From NCBI RefSeq assembly GCF_910588715.1, contig NZ_CAJURG010000002.1, forward strand, positions 62,001-126,000: 64,000 nt of DNA, written 5' to 3'. The translations under genes and the position numbers were made by a program. The DNA comes from an uncultured Clostridium sp. GTDB taxonomy: Bacteria; Bacillota; Clostridia; Clostridiales; Clostridiaceae. Positions 35,213-43,558 of the stretch are shown here, in pieces; positions within the stretch are counted from its first letter, which is position 1, and each line of letters opens with the position of its first letter. The notes beneath the pieces are model-generated. The model was not told the DNA's origin. It made no database searches and saw nothing but the letters and a program-made list of their open reading frames with translations.

Positions 35213-35407
35213 AATTCTTTAACATAGTTTTATATTTAAGCTTCCACATAATAGGAAATCATAATAAGTTTTAGTTAAGCCTACTTAGCTATCTTTTATA
35301 AAGAATACTAAGCTAGGAATTACATTTCAATACAAGTTAATAAAGTTAACTATTAAGCCTACTTAATTAAAAATACTTTATTTAAAAGTATAGTAGTTTT
35401 ACGTATT
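35213..35407. repeat. Relic or solo ends of an IS200/IS605 element related to the one at 4880-6850
   Basis: From 35214 the sequence follows 4910-5021 of the IS (tnpB 3' end and right end) with about 88% identity over the first 43 bp and recognisable similarity to 35330. At the other end, TAGTTTTACGTATT matches the left tip GAGGTTTTACGCATT. The interior (tnpB body, RHH gene, tnpA) is absent. Hairpins occupy the same positions but with different stems: AAAGAAT/ATTCTTT at one end and ATACTTT/AAAGTAT at the other. The outer pair AATGC/GCATT of the IS is AATAC/GTATT here, a compensating change. It also contains TTAAGCCTACTTA twice (35275-35287, 35353-35365). Confidence 0.7.
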
Positions 35408-35466
35408 AAACTATAAATTAATTATATCTATATTTATGCAAATTAAAATTTATTTTCCAACCCTGC

Positions 35467-35478
35467 GGTATCGTTTCC
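35467..35478. promoter_or_regulatory. LacI-type operator 2
   Basis: GGTATCGTTTCC, 11 of 12 positions identical to the operator at 36155; it lies downstream of the short PucR gene, beside the IS relic, upstream of lacI. Confidence 0.6.
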
Positions 35479-35517
35479 AGCTATAATTGTATCTTATTTT
35501 TTAGACTTTTTCAACTA

Positions 35518-36111
35518 TTAAATTATTTTTTTCTTCTTATTATATAAAAATATTATTTTAAAAATCATTGCATTATTAAATTCTCTTATATCATAAGAGG
35601 TAATTTTTTGTATTTTATCTAATCTATATATCAAAGTATTTCTGTGAATATACAATTCCTTTGCAGCTTCACTTAAATTTAATCCACATTTAAAAAATAC
35701 TTCAATAGTTCTAATCATTTCATTATCTAATTTTGATAATGCAAAGTTAAAATCATTAACTCTTTCATCTTTTCTTTTTTCTGCAATAGAATCTATTAAT
35801 TCTTCTACAGAAAGCCTACTATTTTCAAATATTAGCTCTCTTTTTTCATCTAATAAATTTATAATTGAACTATTCTTTTTAAATATTATATTATCAAGCC
35901 TACTTTCTAATAAACATGTTAATAAATTAATATATTCTTCATCCGTTATTAGAGTGTATGTAATCCCTTTATACTCTGTGGTTTTTTTTGTATAATTTTT
36001 TTGGATACTAAGTTTTGGAGAAGTATATATACCTATCCTATCTATAATTAATTGAAACTCTATTTTAGATTCGTAATATATATCATTTACAACATGTTCT
36101 ATAAGACTCAC
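35518..36111 (-). CDS. PucR/CdaR-type regulator, internally shortened paralogue
   Basis: The 197-residue protein keeps the N-terminal segment and the C-terminal PucR-type HTH (FFKCGLNLSEAAKELYIHRN, then TLIYRLDKIQK) of its upstream neighbour. It lacks roughly 110 residues in between, including most of the middle domain. In the HTH the two genes are nearly identical at DNA level, indicating recent duplication or gene conversion. The GTG at 36111 is chosen because GGGGGGA lies 6 bp upstream and inside the longer frame. It could compete with the full-length paralogue by heterodimerising or occupying sites. Confidence 0.8.
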   Translation of the reverse strand: MSLIEHVVNDIYYESKIEFQLIIDRIGIYTSPKLSIQKNYTKKTTEYKGITYTLITDEEYINLLTCLLESRLDNIIFKKNSSIINLLDEKRELIFENSRLSVEELIDSIAEKRKDERVNDFNFALSKLDNEMIRTIEVFFKCGLNLSEAAKELYIHRNTLIYRLDKIQKITSYDIREFNNAMIFKIIFLYNKKKKII

Positions 36112-36154
36112 AATATTTCCCCCCAAAAGAATATATTTAAAATAAAAACCTATT

Positions 36155-36166
36155 GGTATCGTTACC
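36155..36166. promoter_or_regulatory. LacI-type operator 3
   Basis: GGTATCGTTACC, with GGTA/TACC arms around TCGT, 43 bp upstream of the short PucR gene. Best copy of the three operators in the cluster. Confidence 0.7.
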
Positions 36167-36283
36167 GATTGTTTTTAATTTATTTCTATCAAGATTAACA
36201 ATGAATCTTGATAGAAATAAAATTCTTAATGTAACTTTTGCTCAAGTGTGTGTATATCATTTCAAAATTTATTATACCTCTAT

Positions 36284-36299
36284 TTGAAAACATTTTCAA
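36284..36299. promoter_or_regulatory. CcpA cre-like site
   Basis: TTGAAAACATTTTCAA differs from the catabolite-responsive element TGAAAACGTTTTCA only at the centre (CA for CG). It lies between the two PucR-type genes and suggests carbon-catabolite control of the downstream genes. Confidence 0.5.
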
Positions 36300-36307
36300 G
36301 TGTTTTT

Positions 36308-37246
36308 TCACTTTTTTTCTTTCCAAATAAATAAAATTATTTTTAATAATACAGCTTCGTTAAAATTTCTTATATCATAATTAGTATATTTTTGAATCTT
36401 ATCTAATCTATATATTAAAGTATTTCGATGAATATACAATTCCTTTGCAGCTTCACTTAAATTTAATCCATATTTAAAAAATACTTCTATAGTTCTAATC
36501 ATTTCATTATCCAATTTTGATATTCCCTTTTTAAATCTTTCATATATGTCATTTTTCATTTCATCAGATACAGAATCTATTATTCCTTCTAATATAAGTT
36601 TATTGCTATCAAATATATTTTCAATAATATTATATTTAATTCCTAAATCAATTTTATAACAAGTATTTTCATAGCTTTTCTTTAAATCTAAATAATTATC
36701 AACTTTACAATAACTTATGTAGCATTTTCCTGATATTATACTCTCTATTGTAGCTTTTATACTTTGAACATGCTCTAATGTATCTTCAAATTTACCGATC
36801 ATAATTATATTTCCATTGTAAAACAATATTTCAATATCAGTATTTAAATAAGGTTGTTTTATAAATAATAATAATTCCTCACTATAATTCTCCATATATA
36901 TATTAATTAGATTAAAATCTTTTTCTATAATTGGCCACGTTAATCTTATTATCTTGTTGTCTACTTTCTCTCCACTTAATAATAATGAAACTATGCTATT
37001 TTTATTTAAATATACATCACTCAACTTTTCTTCTATACAAAATTTTAATAAATCAATTGTAACACCAAGTGTTGTATTTGCTCTAATACAACACTTAGTG
37101 TTATTATAACTAAAATATTTTTCTAAGTTATTCTGTACTAATTTAAATTGAGGTGTGGAAAATTCTCCTACATCATTAATTATTAATTGGAATGGTATTT
37201 TACAATTGTTGTATATTTCATTTACAAGCTTCTCAATACACTCCAT
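36308..37246 (-). CDS. PucR/CdaR-type transcriptional regulator
   Basis: This 312-residue protein has an N-terminal sensory segment (MECIEKLVNEIYNNCKIPFQ), a middle region (about 95-230) and a C-terminal PucR-type HTH (FFKYGLNLSEAAKELYIHRN) ending YDIRNFNEAVLLKI. Such proteins, as in CdaR-type regulators, often control sugar-acid, purine or carbohydrate genes. It lies 28 bp downstream of the MsmX-type ATPase gene, so the two are probably co-transcribed. ATG follows GGGGGAT. The ligand is unknown. Confidence 0.82.
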   Translation of the reverse strand: MECIEKLVNEIYNNCKIPFQLIINDVGEFSTPQFKLVQNNLEKYFSYNNTKCCIRANTTLGVTIDLLKFCIEEKLSDVYLNKNSIVSLLLSGEKVDNKIIRLTWPIIEKDFNLINIYMENYSEELLLFIKQPYLNTDIEILFYNGNIIMIGKFEDTLEHVQSIKATIESIISGKCYISYCKVDNYLDLKKSYENTCYKIDLGIKYNIIENIFDSNKLILEGIIDSVSDEMKNDIYERFKKGISKLDNEMIRTIEVFFKYGLNLSEAAKELYIHRNTLIYRLDKIQKYTNYDIRNFNEAVLLKIILFIWKEKK

Positions 37247-37274
37247 ACTCTATCCCCCAATAAATAAATTAGAA

Positions 37275-38384
37275 TTATACAATTCTTATTTGTGTTTCCT
37301 TATCAAATACATGTAATTTTTCTGATCTTAAGTAAAGTTTTGCAACTTCACCAATTTTTAATTCAGTTGTTCCTTCAACTCTTACATTCAATGAATCCCT
37401 TCCACACTTAGTATAAATATAACTTTCTGCTCCCATAAGCTCTATAACTTCTACATTTCCTTTAACTATGCTATTTGGATTTGCTGCTATAAGTTCTGCA
37501 TCATCATCTAAATGTTCTGGTCTTATACCTAGTGTAACAGTTTTTCCAATGTATCCTTCTTTAATTAAAGTATTAGCTTTTTCCTTAGGTAACACTATTG
37601 CATTATCTCCAAATACTGCAAAAATTTCATTGCCTTCTCTTTCAATTCTACCTTCTAAGAAGTTCATTTGTGGGCTTCCAATAAACCCAGCAACGAAAAC
37701 ATTAGCAGGATAATTGTATATATTTTGTGGTGAATCTACTTGTTGAATAACACCATCTTTCATAACTACAATTCTAGTACCCATAGTCATAGCTTCTACT
37801 TGGTCATGTGTTACATATATAAATGTAGTCTGTAATTTTCTATATAACTTTATAATTTCCGTTCTCATTTGTACTCTTAATTTAGCATCTAAATTTGATA
37901 AAGGCTCGTCCATCAAGAATACTTTTGGATGTCTAACAATTGCTCTTCCTAAAGCAACCCTTTGTCTTTGTCCTCCTGATAAAGCCTTTGGCTTTCTTTT
38001 TAATAAATGTTCAATATCTAATATTTTTGCTGCTTCTCTAACTTTTTCTTCAATTTCAGCCTTTGGAACCTTTCTTAATTTTAATGCAAATGCCATGTTA
38101 TCAAAAACAGTCATATGAGGATATAAGGCATAGTTTTGGAAAACCATTGCTATATCTCTTTCTTTAGGTTCTACATCATTCACTAGCTTGTCCCCTATAT
38201 ATAGCTCTCCCTTTGAAATATCTTCAAGACCAGCAATCATTCTTAATGTAGTTGACTTACCACATCCTGATGGTCCAACAAATACTATAAATTCTTTATC
38301 TTCAATTTCTAAATTAAAATCCTTAACCGCTGTTACGTCACCTTGATATATTTTATAAATATGTTTTAATGATAAATTTGCCAT
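37275..38384 (-). CDS. msmX: Sugar ABC transporter ATPase (MsmX/UgpC/MalK type)
   Basis: This 369-residue ATPase has Walker A GPSGCGKST (about 36-44), signature LSGGQRQRVALGRAIVRHP (about 134-152), Walker B VFLMDEPLSNLDA, FIYVTHDQVEAMTM and a C-terminal MalK-like TOBE/OB domain (about 240-369). No permease or binding protein is adjacent, as is usual for MsmX-type ATPases that energise several carbohydrate importers. The ATG at 38384 is chosen because GGGAGG lies just upstream; a frame beginning 15 bases earlier would include that site. Confidence 0.9.
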   Translation of the reverse strand: MANLSLKHIYKIYQGDVTAVKDFNLEIEDKEFIVFVGPSGCGKSTTLRMIAGLEDISKGELYIGDKLVNDVEPKERDIAMVFQNYALYPHMTVFDNMAFALKLRKVPKAEIEEKVREAAKILDIEHLLKRKPKALSGGQRQRVALGRAIVRHPKVFLMDEPLSNLDAKLRVQMRTEIIKLYRKLQTTFIYVTHDQVEAMTMGTRIVVMKDGVIQQVDSPQNIYNYPANVFVAGFIGSPQMNFLEGRIEREGNEIFAVFGDNAIVLPKEKANTLIKEGYIGKTVTLGIRPEHLDDDAELIAANPNSIVKGNVEVIELMGAESYIYTKCGRDSLNVRVEGTTELKIGEVAKLYLRSEKLHVFDKETQIRIV

Positions 38385-38600
38385 TTTTATTCCTCCCATA
38401 AATCGACTTTACTTGATATATTCATTATAACTCTTGTAACTGTTTTCATCCATATATAATACTTACAAATATACCTTTTACTTTTTGTAACATTATCTAA
38501 CTTGACAATTTATTTCCTTATATTTTTATTATATATTATAAAATTTCTTATGTATTTTATTATTTTCAATTTATTCTATGTATAACTTTAACATATTTTA

Positions 38601-39125
38601 TTACATTTCTTTTTCCATTTGCTTCTTTAACTCTTTTGCAAACTCTTTTTGTTCTTTTCTATCTTCTTTTTCTAATTCTCTTATATCTTTATCTATTTCT
38701 TTTGCCATTTTTTTTGCGTCTTTTTCTTCTTGTTTATAATCTTTCTTTTCTTCTTTTAATTGATGTTTTGCTTCACGATTTAATTCTCTATTTTCCTTCT
38801 TTAACTCATGATGCTCATGTCTCTCTTCTTTTCTCTCAGCTCTAGCCTCTTTTTTAAACTCATGTTTAGCTTCTCTTTCTTCTCTCTTATGTTCTTTATA
38901 TTCTTCTTTTAATTCACTAGCTGCAGCTTTGTCCCCATCTTCTTTTAGTTGATGATACAATTCGTGATAAGCTTCTTTTTCAGCTCTCTCTTCTTCTTTT
39001 AATTCTTCCTTCATTTGATGTTTTAGTTGATGAGCAAATTTCTTTTCCTCATGTCTTTCATGTCTTTCTTCTTTTCTTTCTTCATGGTGTATTTTCATTT
39101 CTTCTATTCTTTCTTTTATACTCAT
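38601..39125 (-). CDS. Highly charged helical protein, unknown function
   Basis: This 174-residue protein consists almost only of Glu, Lys, Arg, His, Asp, Gln and Ala, with repeated patterns such as EERHERHEEKK and REAKHEFKKEARAERK. It has about 14 histidines, no cysteine, no proline or tryptophan, and almost no aliphatic heptad positions. That favours a single alpha-helix rather than a classic coiled coil. The clustered histidines could bind metal, which is speculation. ATG follows AAGAGGTG. It lies 23 bp after tpx and is probably on its transcript. No homologue was recognised. Confidence 0.75.
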   Translation of the reverse strand: MSIKERIEEMKIHHEERKEERHERHEEKKFAHQLKHQMKEELKEEERAEKEAYHELYHQLKEDGDKAAASELKEEYKEHKREEREAKHEFKKEARAERKEERHEHHELKKENRELNREAKHQLKEEKKDYKQEEKDAKKMAKEIDKDIRELEKEDRKEQKEFAKELKKQMEKEM

Positions 39126-39148
39126 ATTAACACCTCTTAAAATAAAAT

Positions 39149-39634
39149 TTATCTTATTGCATTCAAAGCACTTTCATAATCTGGTTCACTAGAAATTTCC
39201 TTACAATATTCCACATACTTAATCTTATTATTTTCATCAATAATAAAAATAGCACGTGCTAATAAACAAAGTTCTTCTATTAAAACACCGTATTTCTTAC
39301 CAAAACTTTTTTGTTTATAATCTGAAACTGTTTTAACTTTATCTATTCCCGCATTTCCACACCATCTTGTTTGAGCAAATGGTAAATCCATTGATATAAC
39401 ATATACTGTAACATCTTTAAGATTAGTAGCTTCTTTATTAAATTTTCTAACTTCAGTATCACATACTGGGGTATCTATGGATGGTACAGTTAAAAATATT
39501 CTTAGACCTGATGTTTCCTTTAAAGTGATATCATTTAAATCATTATCAACTACTAAAAAGTCTGGTGCATCATCTCCAACTTTAAGAGTTTCACCGACAA
39601 GTGTAACAGGATTACCTTTAAAAGTTATTTTCAT
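39149..39634 (-). CDS. tpx: Thiol peroxidase
   Basis: This 161-residue Tpx-type peroxiredoxin has the peroxidatic cysteine C58 in PSIDTPVCDTEVRKFN and the resolving cysteine C92 in TRWCGNAG. It reduces hydrogen peroxide and organic peroxides using thioredoxin. The ATG at 39634 follows GGAGGGAG; a frame 25 codons longer would contain that site. It lies directly ahead of the highly charged helical gene and divergent from the ClC gene. Confidence 0.95.
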   Translation of the reverse strand: MKITFKGNPVTLVGETLKVGDDAPDFLVVDNDLNDITLKETSGLRIFLTVPSIDTPVCDTEVRKFNKEATNLKDVTVYVISMDLPFAQTRWCGNAGIDKVKTVSDYKQKSFGKKYGVLIEELCLLARAIFIIDENNKIKYVEYCKEISSEPDYESALNAIR

Positions 39635-39831
39635 TATACTCCCTCCTTTGCATTTTTTTAATTTAAATATCTGAGTTTGCTTAGATGCTACATTAATATA
39701 TTTCCCCACATTATTAATTTTTAATTATCTAAATTATTTGCTGATATATCATTTTTTATTATGATTATTAAATATATTTACTTTTCTAGTTATTATAAAA
39801 AAGCTATACTATTAATTGAGGTGATAGCAAA

Positions 39832-41382
39832 ATGAAAAACTTTGATGTAATTACTGATACAGAACAAAATAACTTAAAATTAGTTTTAAAAAGTTTATTA
39901 GTTGGTATAATAACATCATTTATAGTTATAATATATCGCTTTGCATTATCATACGCCGAAGATTTTGCTTTTTTTATTTATAACTATATTAAACGTAATA
40001 TTTATCTTATTCCTATTTGGTTTATTATTTTAATTATTTTTGCCTTTATAATTGGAAAACTTATAGATAAAGAACCTTATATAAGTGGTAGTGGTATACC
40101 TCAAGTTAAAGGAATAATGGGTGGATATTTAAAAAATAGACCTTTTTCTATACTAATTAATAAATTTATAGGCGGAACTTTATCAATTATTTCAGGATTA
40201 TCTTTAGGTCGAGAAGGTCCATCTGTTCAACTTGGAGCTTGCATGGGTGATATAATGAGTAAAAAACTTAAAAGCACAAGATTGGAAAGAAGATTGTTAA
40301 TTAGTAGTGGTGCTACTGCTGGATTAGCAGCTGCATTTAATGCGCCATTATCTGGAGTATTATTTTCATTAGAAGAAATATACAAATATTTTTCTCCTTT
40401 AGTTTTATTATCAACAATAACTTCTGCTATAGTTTCTGACTTTGTTTCTAAACATTTTTTTGGACTTGAACCAGTATTCCATTTTGCCGATACAATTCCA
40501 ATTCCTTTAGAAAATTATTGGCTTTTATTAATTTTGGGTATTTTATTAGGTGTATTTGGTGCTTTTTATAATTGGTTTACATTAAAAACACAAAATTTAT
40601 ATAATAAATTAAAATGTTCAACCTCCGTTAAATTAATGATTCCATTTTTATTGGCTGGAATAATAGGATTATTATTTCCCGTTGTTTTATGTGGGGGGCA
40701 TGCAGTTTTAGAAGAGCTTAACCTTAACACAACTCTAACTCTTTTATTAGTAATATTAATAGCTAAGTTTTTATTTTCAATAATAAGCTTTGGTTCTGGT
40801 GCTCCCGGTGGAATATTTTTTCCTCTTCTTATAATAGGAGGAACATTTGGTGCTGTATTTGGATATATTTCAATAAATTATCTTGGAATTAATGCTGAAC
40901 TTTTTAATAATTTTATAATATTATCTATGGCTGGGTACTTTACTGCAATAGTTCGTGCACCAATAACAGGAATAATATTAATAACTGAAATGACAGGCTC
41001 ATTTACACATTTATTATCTCTTACAATAGTTTCCATAATAGCATATATAGTTGCTGATTTCCTAAAAAGTGCTCCTATATATGATTCATTACTTGAAAAT
41101 CTTTTACTTAAAAATAACATTAATGATTACCATAGTCATAGTAATAAAAAGCTTATTATAACTAATGTAGTTCATTTTGGATCTAAAATAGAAAATACTC
41201 CTTTAAGTTCTATTAAACTACCTGAAAATACTCTTATTGTATCAATTAAACGTGGGGAGGATACTATAGTTCCAAAAGGTAATACAGTAATTAAAGCTGG
41301 AGATACAATACTTACTATGACAGATTTAAAAGATGAATGGAAAGTTAGAGAACTTATAGATTCATTAACCACAATAGAGTAA
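39832..41382 (+). CDS. ClC-family chloride/proton transporter with RCK C-terminal domain
   Basis: This 516-residue protein has a ClC core (about 1-425) with the selectivity motifs GSGIPQVKG, GREGPSVQLG (gating glutamate present) and GSGAPGGIFFP. A cytoplasmic TrkA-C/RCK_C domain (about 440-510: LPENTLIVSIKRGED and GNTVIKAGDTILTM) follows. The gating Glu and the absence of the fluoride-type signature favour a Cl-/H+ exchanger over a fluoride exporter. The RCK_C domain probably senses a ligand. ATG follows GAGGTGATAG. It may serve acid or osmotic balance. Confidence 0.9.
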   Translation: MKNFDVITDTEQNNLKLVLKSLLVGIITSFIVIIYRFALSYAEDFAFFIYNYIKRNIYLIPIWFIILIIFAFIIGKLIDKEPYISGSGIPQVKGIMGGYLKNRPFSILINKFIGGTLSIISGLSLGREGPSVQLGACMGDIMSKKLKSTRLERRLLISSGATAGLAAAFNAPLSGVLFSLEEIYKYFSPLVLLSTITSAIVSDFVSKHFFGLEPVFHFADTIPIPLENYWLLLILGILLGVFGAFYNWFTLKTQNLYNKLKCSTSVKLMIPFLLAGIIGLLFPVVLCGGHAVLEELNLNTTLTLLLVILIAKFLFSIISFGSGAPGGIFFPLLIIGGTFGAVFGYISINYLGINAELFNNFIILSMAGYFTAIVRAPITGIILITEMTGSFTHLLSLTIVSIIAYIVADFLKSAPIYDSLLENLLLKNNINDYHSHSNKKLIITNVVHFGSKIENTPLSSIKLPENTLIVSIKRGEDTIVPKGNTVIKAGDTILTMTDLKDEWKVRELIDSLTTIE

Positions 41383-41442
41383 TCTTTTATAAAAATGGTT
41401 TATTCTATATGTTATTTCTAAAAATTTTATATAATTAAAATT

Positions 41443-41485
41443 AGTTGTATTATATTGAACTAAAAATTTTCAATATAATACAACT
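41443..41485. terminator. Bidirectional terminator hairpin
   Basis: Perfect 17-bp stem AGTTGTATTATATTGAA / TTCAATATAATACAACT, loop of 9 nt, between convergent genes. It differs from the stem at 28056 by only a few substitutions. Confidence 0.85.
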
Positions 41486-41497
41486 GCTTCTTTAATT

Positions 41498-42355
41498 TTA
41501 TATTCCAAATATAGGTCCAGTAATATTTCTCTCGTAACGTTCCATAAAACTTACTAATATATAAATACCACCTACTATCCCAAAAATGTTGCCTACATTT
41601 ATTGATACACTAGGTTGTAATAAATTCTTAAATTGTGTTTTACCATATTTTTTATATAATTCATCATATCTAGTAAAAGCTAAATTAGCAAGTATTACTC
41701 TTGATAATAAATAAAAAATAGATGATTGAATTGCAGGAATATCTGGATTTAATTTTCTTTTTTTATTAGCTTTATATTTTTCAGAAACTAGCTGTATACT
41801 TTCTAAAATTGCTATATATGCAAGATAATCTGCATAAAACTTTATATTTATAGCATATAACTGCGAAATCATTAATGATAACTCTTTATTAGAATCTATG
41901 GAAATATCCTTAATATTATTTAAATTATAATTTCCTAAAAAACCAATATAAATAAAGAAGTATGTTAATACTTGAAATTCATCTCCTATAGTTATATCTA
42001 ATTCTGGTTTTAATAAACGTTCTTTTTTTCCATCTATATTTTTTTTGCACAGATAATTATATCTTGATATATCAACATTTACCAATATTAATTTTGATAT
42101 TAATTCTAAATAACCAGCTTCAACTGCTTTAATTTCTCCAATCTTCTTTTCATAATAATCTTTACTTAGTATATATTTAATTGCATTAATAGTTGACTCA
42201 TAAAATATTATATCTGATATTGTAAATAGATAAGTTGATATTAGTGAACTATTAAGTAATGATAATTCTTTTATATCTTCTTCACTTAACTTAAATTTTT
42301 CTTCTTTTTCATATTCAAATCTATTATTTTTTTTAAATGATTTATTATGTCCCAC
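41498..42355 (-). CDS. Unknown protein made of two homologous halves
   Basis: This 285-residue protein has no recognised family. Two halves can be aligned. The first holds LILVNVDISRYNYLCKK, then LLKPELDITIGDEFQVLTYF. The second holds VILANLAFTRYDELYKK, then LLQPSVSINVGNIFGIVGGI. Shared pattern: RYxxLxKK, 9-10 residues, LLxPxxxIxxG[DN]xF. Both are rich in predicted helices with moderately hydrophobic segments, so membrane association is possible. The GTG at 42355 is chosen because AAGGAGAGGG lies just upstream inside a longer frame. It lies 88 bp downstream of the VTT-domain gene on the same strand. Confidence 0.7.
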   Translation of the reverse strand: MGHNKSFKKNNRFEYEKEEKFKLSEEDIKELSLLNSSLISTYLFTISDIIFYESTINAIKYILSKDYYEKKIGEIKAVEAGYLELISKLILVNVDISRYNYLCKKNIDGKKERLLKPELDITIGDEFQVLTYFFIYIGFLGNYNLNNIKDISIDSNKELSLMISQLYAINIKFYADYLAYIAILESIQLVSEKYKANKKRKLNPDIPAIQSSIFYLLSRVILANLAFTRYDELYKKYGKTQFKNLLQPSVSINVGNIFGIVGGIYILVSFMERYERNITGPIFGI

Positions 42356-42442
42356 ATACCCTCTCCTTATCTTATGTTTATACTTCATTATATACTTATT
42401 CAATTATTCGTGAAACTTAATTAGTTTAATATTTTACTTTTT

Positions 42443-43102
42443 CTAAATTGTACTTACTTTTTTTCTTTTTAAGTTATTCCATAATTTTATAGATAATATT
42501 CCACTAATAATTAGTGTAATTATTATAAATATAGTGTTCATATTTGAATCTTGAAAGCTTTCTCCTAAATTACTATATAAAAATAATGCAGGTATATTAG
42601 CTATAATAAAAACTACTAAAAATCTACTGAATTTCATTCCAACATATGAAGATAAAAACACAATTGCATCAGTAGGTGCAACTGGACATAAAACTCCTAT
42701 TCCTAATATTTTATAATTATATTTTTCTATTAAATCTATAATATCTTTATACTTGTTTTCTAATTTATTTCTAAAACCACTTAATAATTTACTTTTAGCA
42801 AGTAAAAACACTAAAATATCACTTAAAACTATTCCTATCATAGATAATAAAAATGCTTTGCTTGGATCAAAGATTAAGCCACCTAATATCATTAATGTAA
42901 CTCCTGGTATAAATAAAATTAATCTTAAATACCACAAGCTTATAAATATTAATTCTGAAAATTTTTTACTCTCAATAATTCTTTGCATTTTTTCTATACT
43001 AAAATCTAATGCTACTTTATCTTTAAATAAAAATATAGTAGCTACCATAAAAGTTAATATAAAAATTATTGCAACACCATAAAATATCTTCTTGTTTTTC
43101 AC
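42443..43102 (-). CDS. TVP38/TMEM64 (VTT-domain) membrane protein
   Basis: This ~219-residue multi-pass protein has the VTT-domain core: FIPGVTLMILGGLIFDP, then a re-entrant-like stretch, then GIGVLCPVAPTDAIVFLSSYVGM. DedA/VTT-fold proteins are linked to undecaprenyl-phosphate or phospholipid movement across the membrane. The start is uncertain: AGGAG abuts an upstream TTG (43114), so the GTG at 43102 is preferred, although its spacing of 12 is long. Confidence 0.85.
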   Translation of the reverse strand: MKNKKIFYGVAIIFILTFMVATIFLFKDKVALDFSIEKMQRIIESKKFSELIFISLWYLRLILFIPGVTLMILGGLIFDPSKAFLLSMIGIVLSDILVFLLAKSKLLSGFRNKLENKYKDIIDLIEKYNYKILGIGVLCPVAPTDAIVFLSSYVGMKFSRFLVVFIIANIPALFLYSNLGESFQDSNMNTIFIIITLIISGILSIKLWNNLKRKKVSTI

Positions 43103-43292
43103 TTTTATATTCAACTCCTAATAAACTTTATAAATTTAATTGTAATCTAAAAAAATGCACTTTTTATGGAATTTATATTAACTTTTTATTAATATTATAA
43201 ATCAATAAAGCTCAACATATATGAAACTTTTATTTCTTTATTATAATAATTAGGCATATATTATAATAATAACAATCGCTGGAGTTGAAATA

Positions 43293-43517
43293 ATGTCTAA
43301 GAAAACTGACTGGGGAAAGGTAATTAAGGAAACTGTAGATCAAATAATCTGTGCAATTAAAACACCTTCTGCTAAACCTAAACAACCAAATTGCCCAAAC
43401 CCTAAAGCTAGAATTTGTATTTTAATACTTATGGGAATAACATTATTATTTTCAGGTATAGGTATATATAGTTGGATAATAATTGTAATGTTATTTTTAA
43501 TCTTAACTTTTGTATAA
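43293..43517 (+). CDS. Small protein with C-terminal membrane hairpin, unknown function
   Basis: This 74-residue frame has a soluble N-terminal half with TDWGKVIKETVDQIICAIK and a Cys/Pro/Lys spacer (KPKQPNCPNPKARIC). Two hydrophobic segments follow (about 40-56 and 58-74), with no charged end. ATG follows TGGAGTTG with good spacing. It lies just upstream of rnpB. No family was recognised. Confidence 0.6.
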   Translation: MSKKTDWGKVIKETVDQIICAIKTPSAKPKQPNCPNPKARICILILMGITLLFSGIGIYSWIIIVMLFLILTFV

Positions 43518-43524
43518 AATTTAT

Positions 43525-43553
43525 TTGTAATATTTAATAATATATGTTATCAT
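43525..43553 (+). promoter_or_regulatory. Promoter of rnpB
   Basis: -35 TTGTAA (43525-43530) and -10 TATCAT (43548-43553), spacing 17 bp, about 6 bp before the first paired base of the RNase P RNA. Confidence 0.65.
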
Positions 43554-43558
43554 AAGTC

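Noticed and set aside
38636..38845. Plus-strand frame rich in Leu and Phe
   Set aside because: It is the antisense of the Glu/Lys repeats in the charged helical protein.
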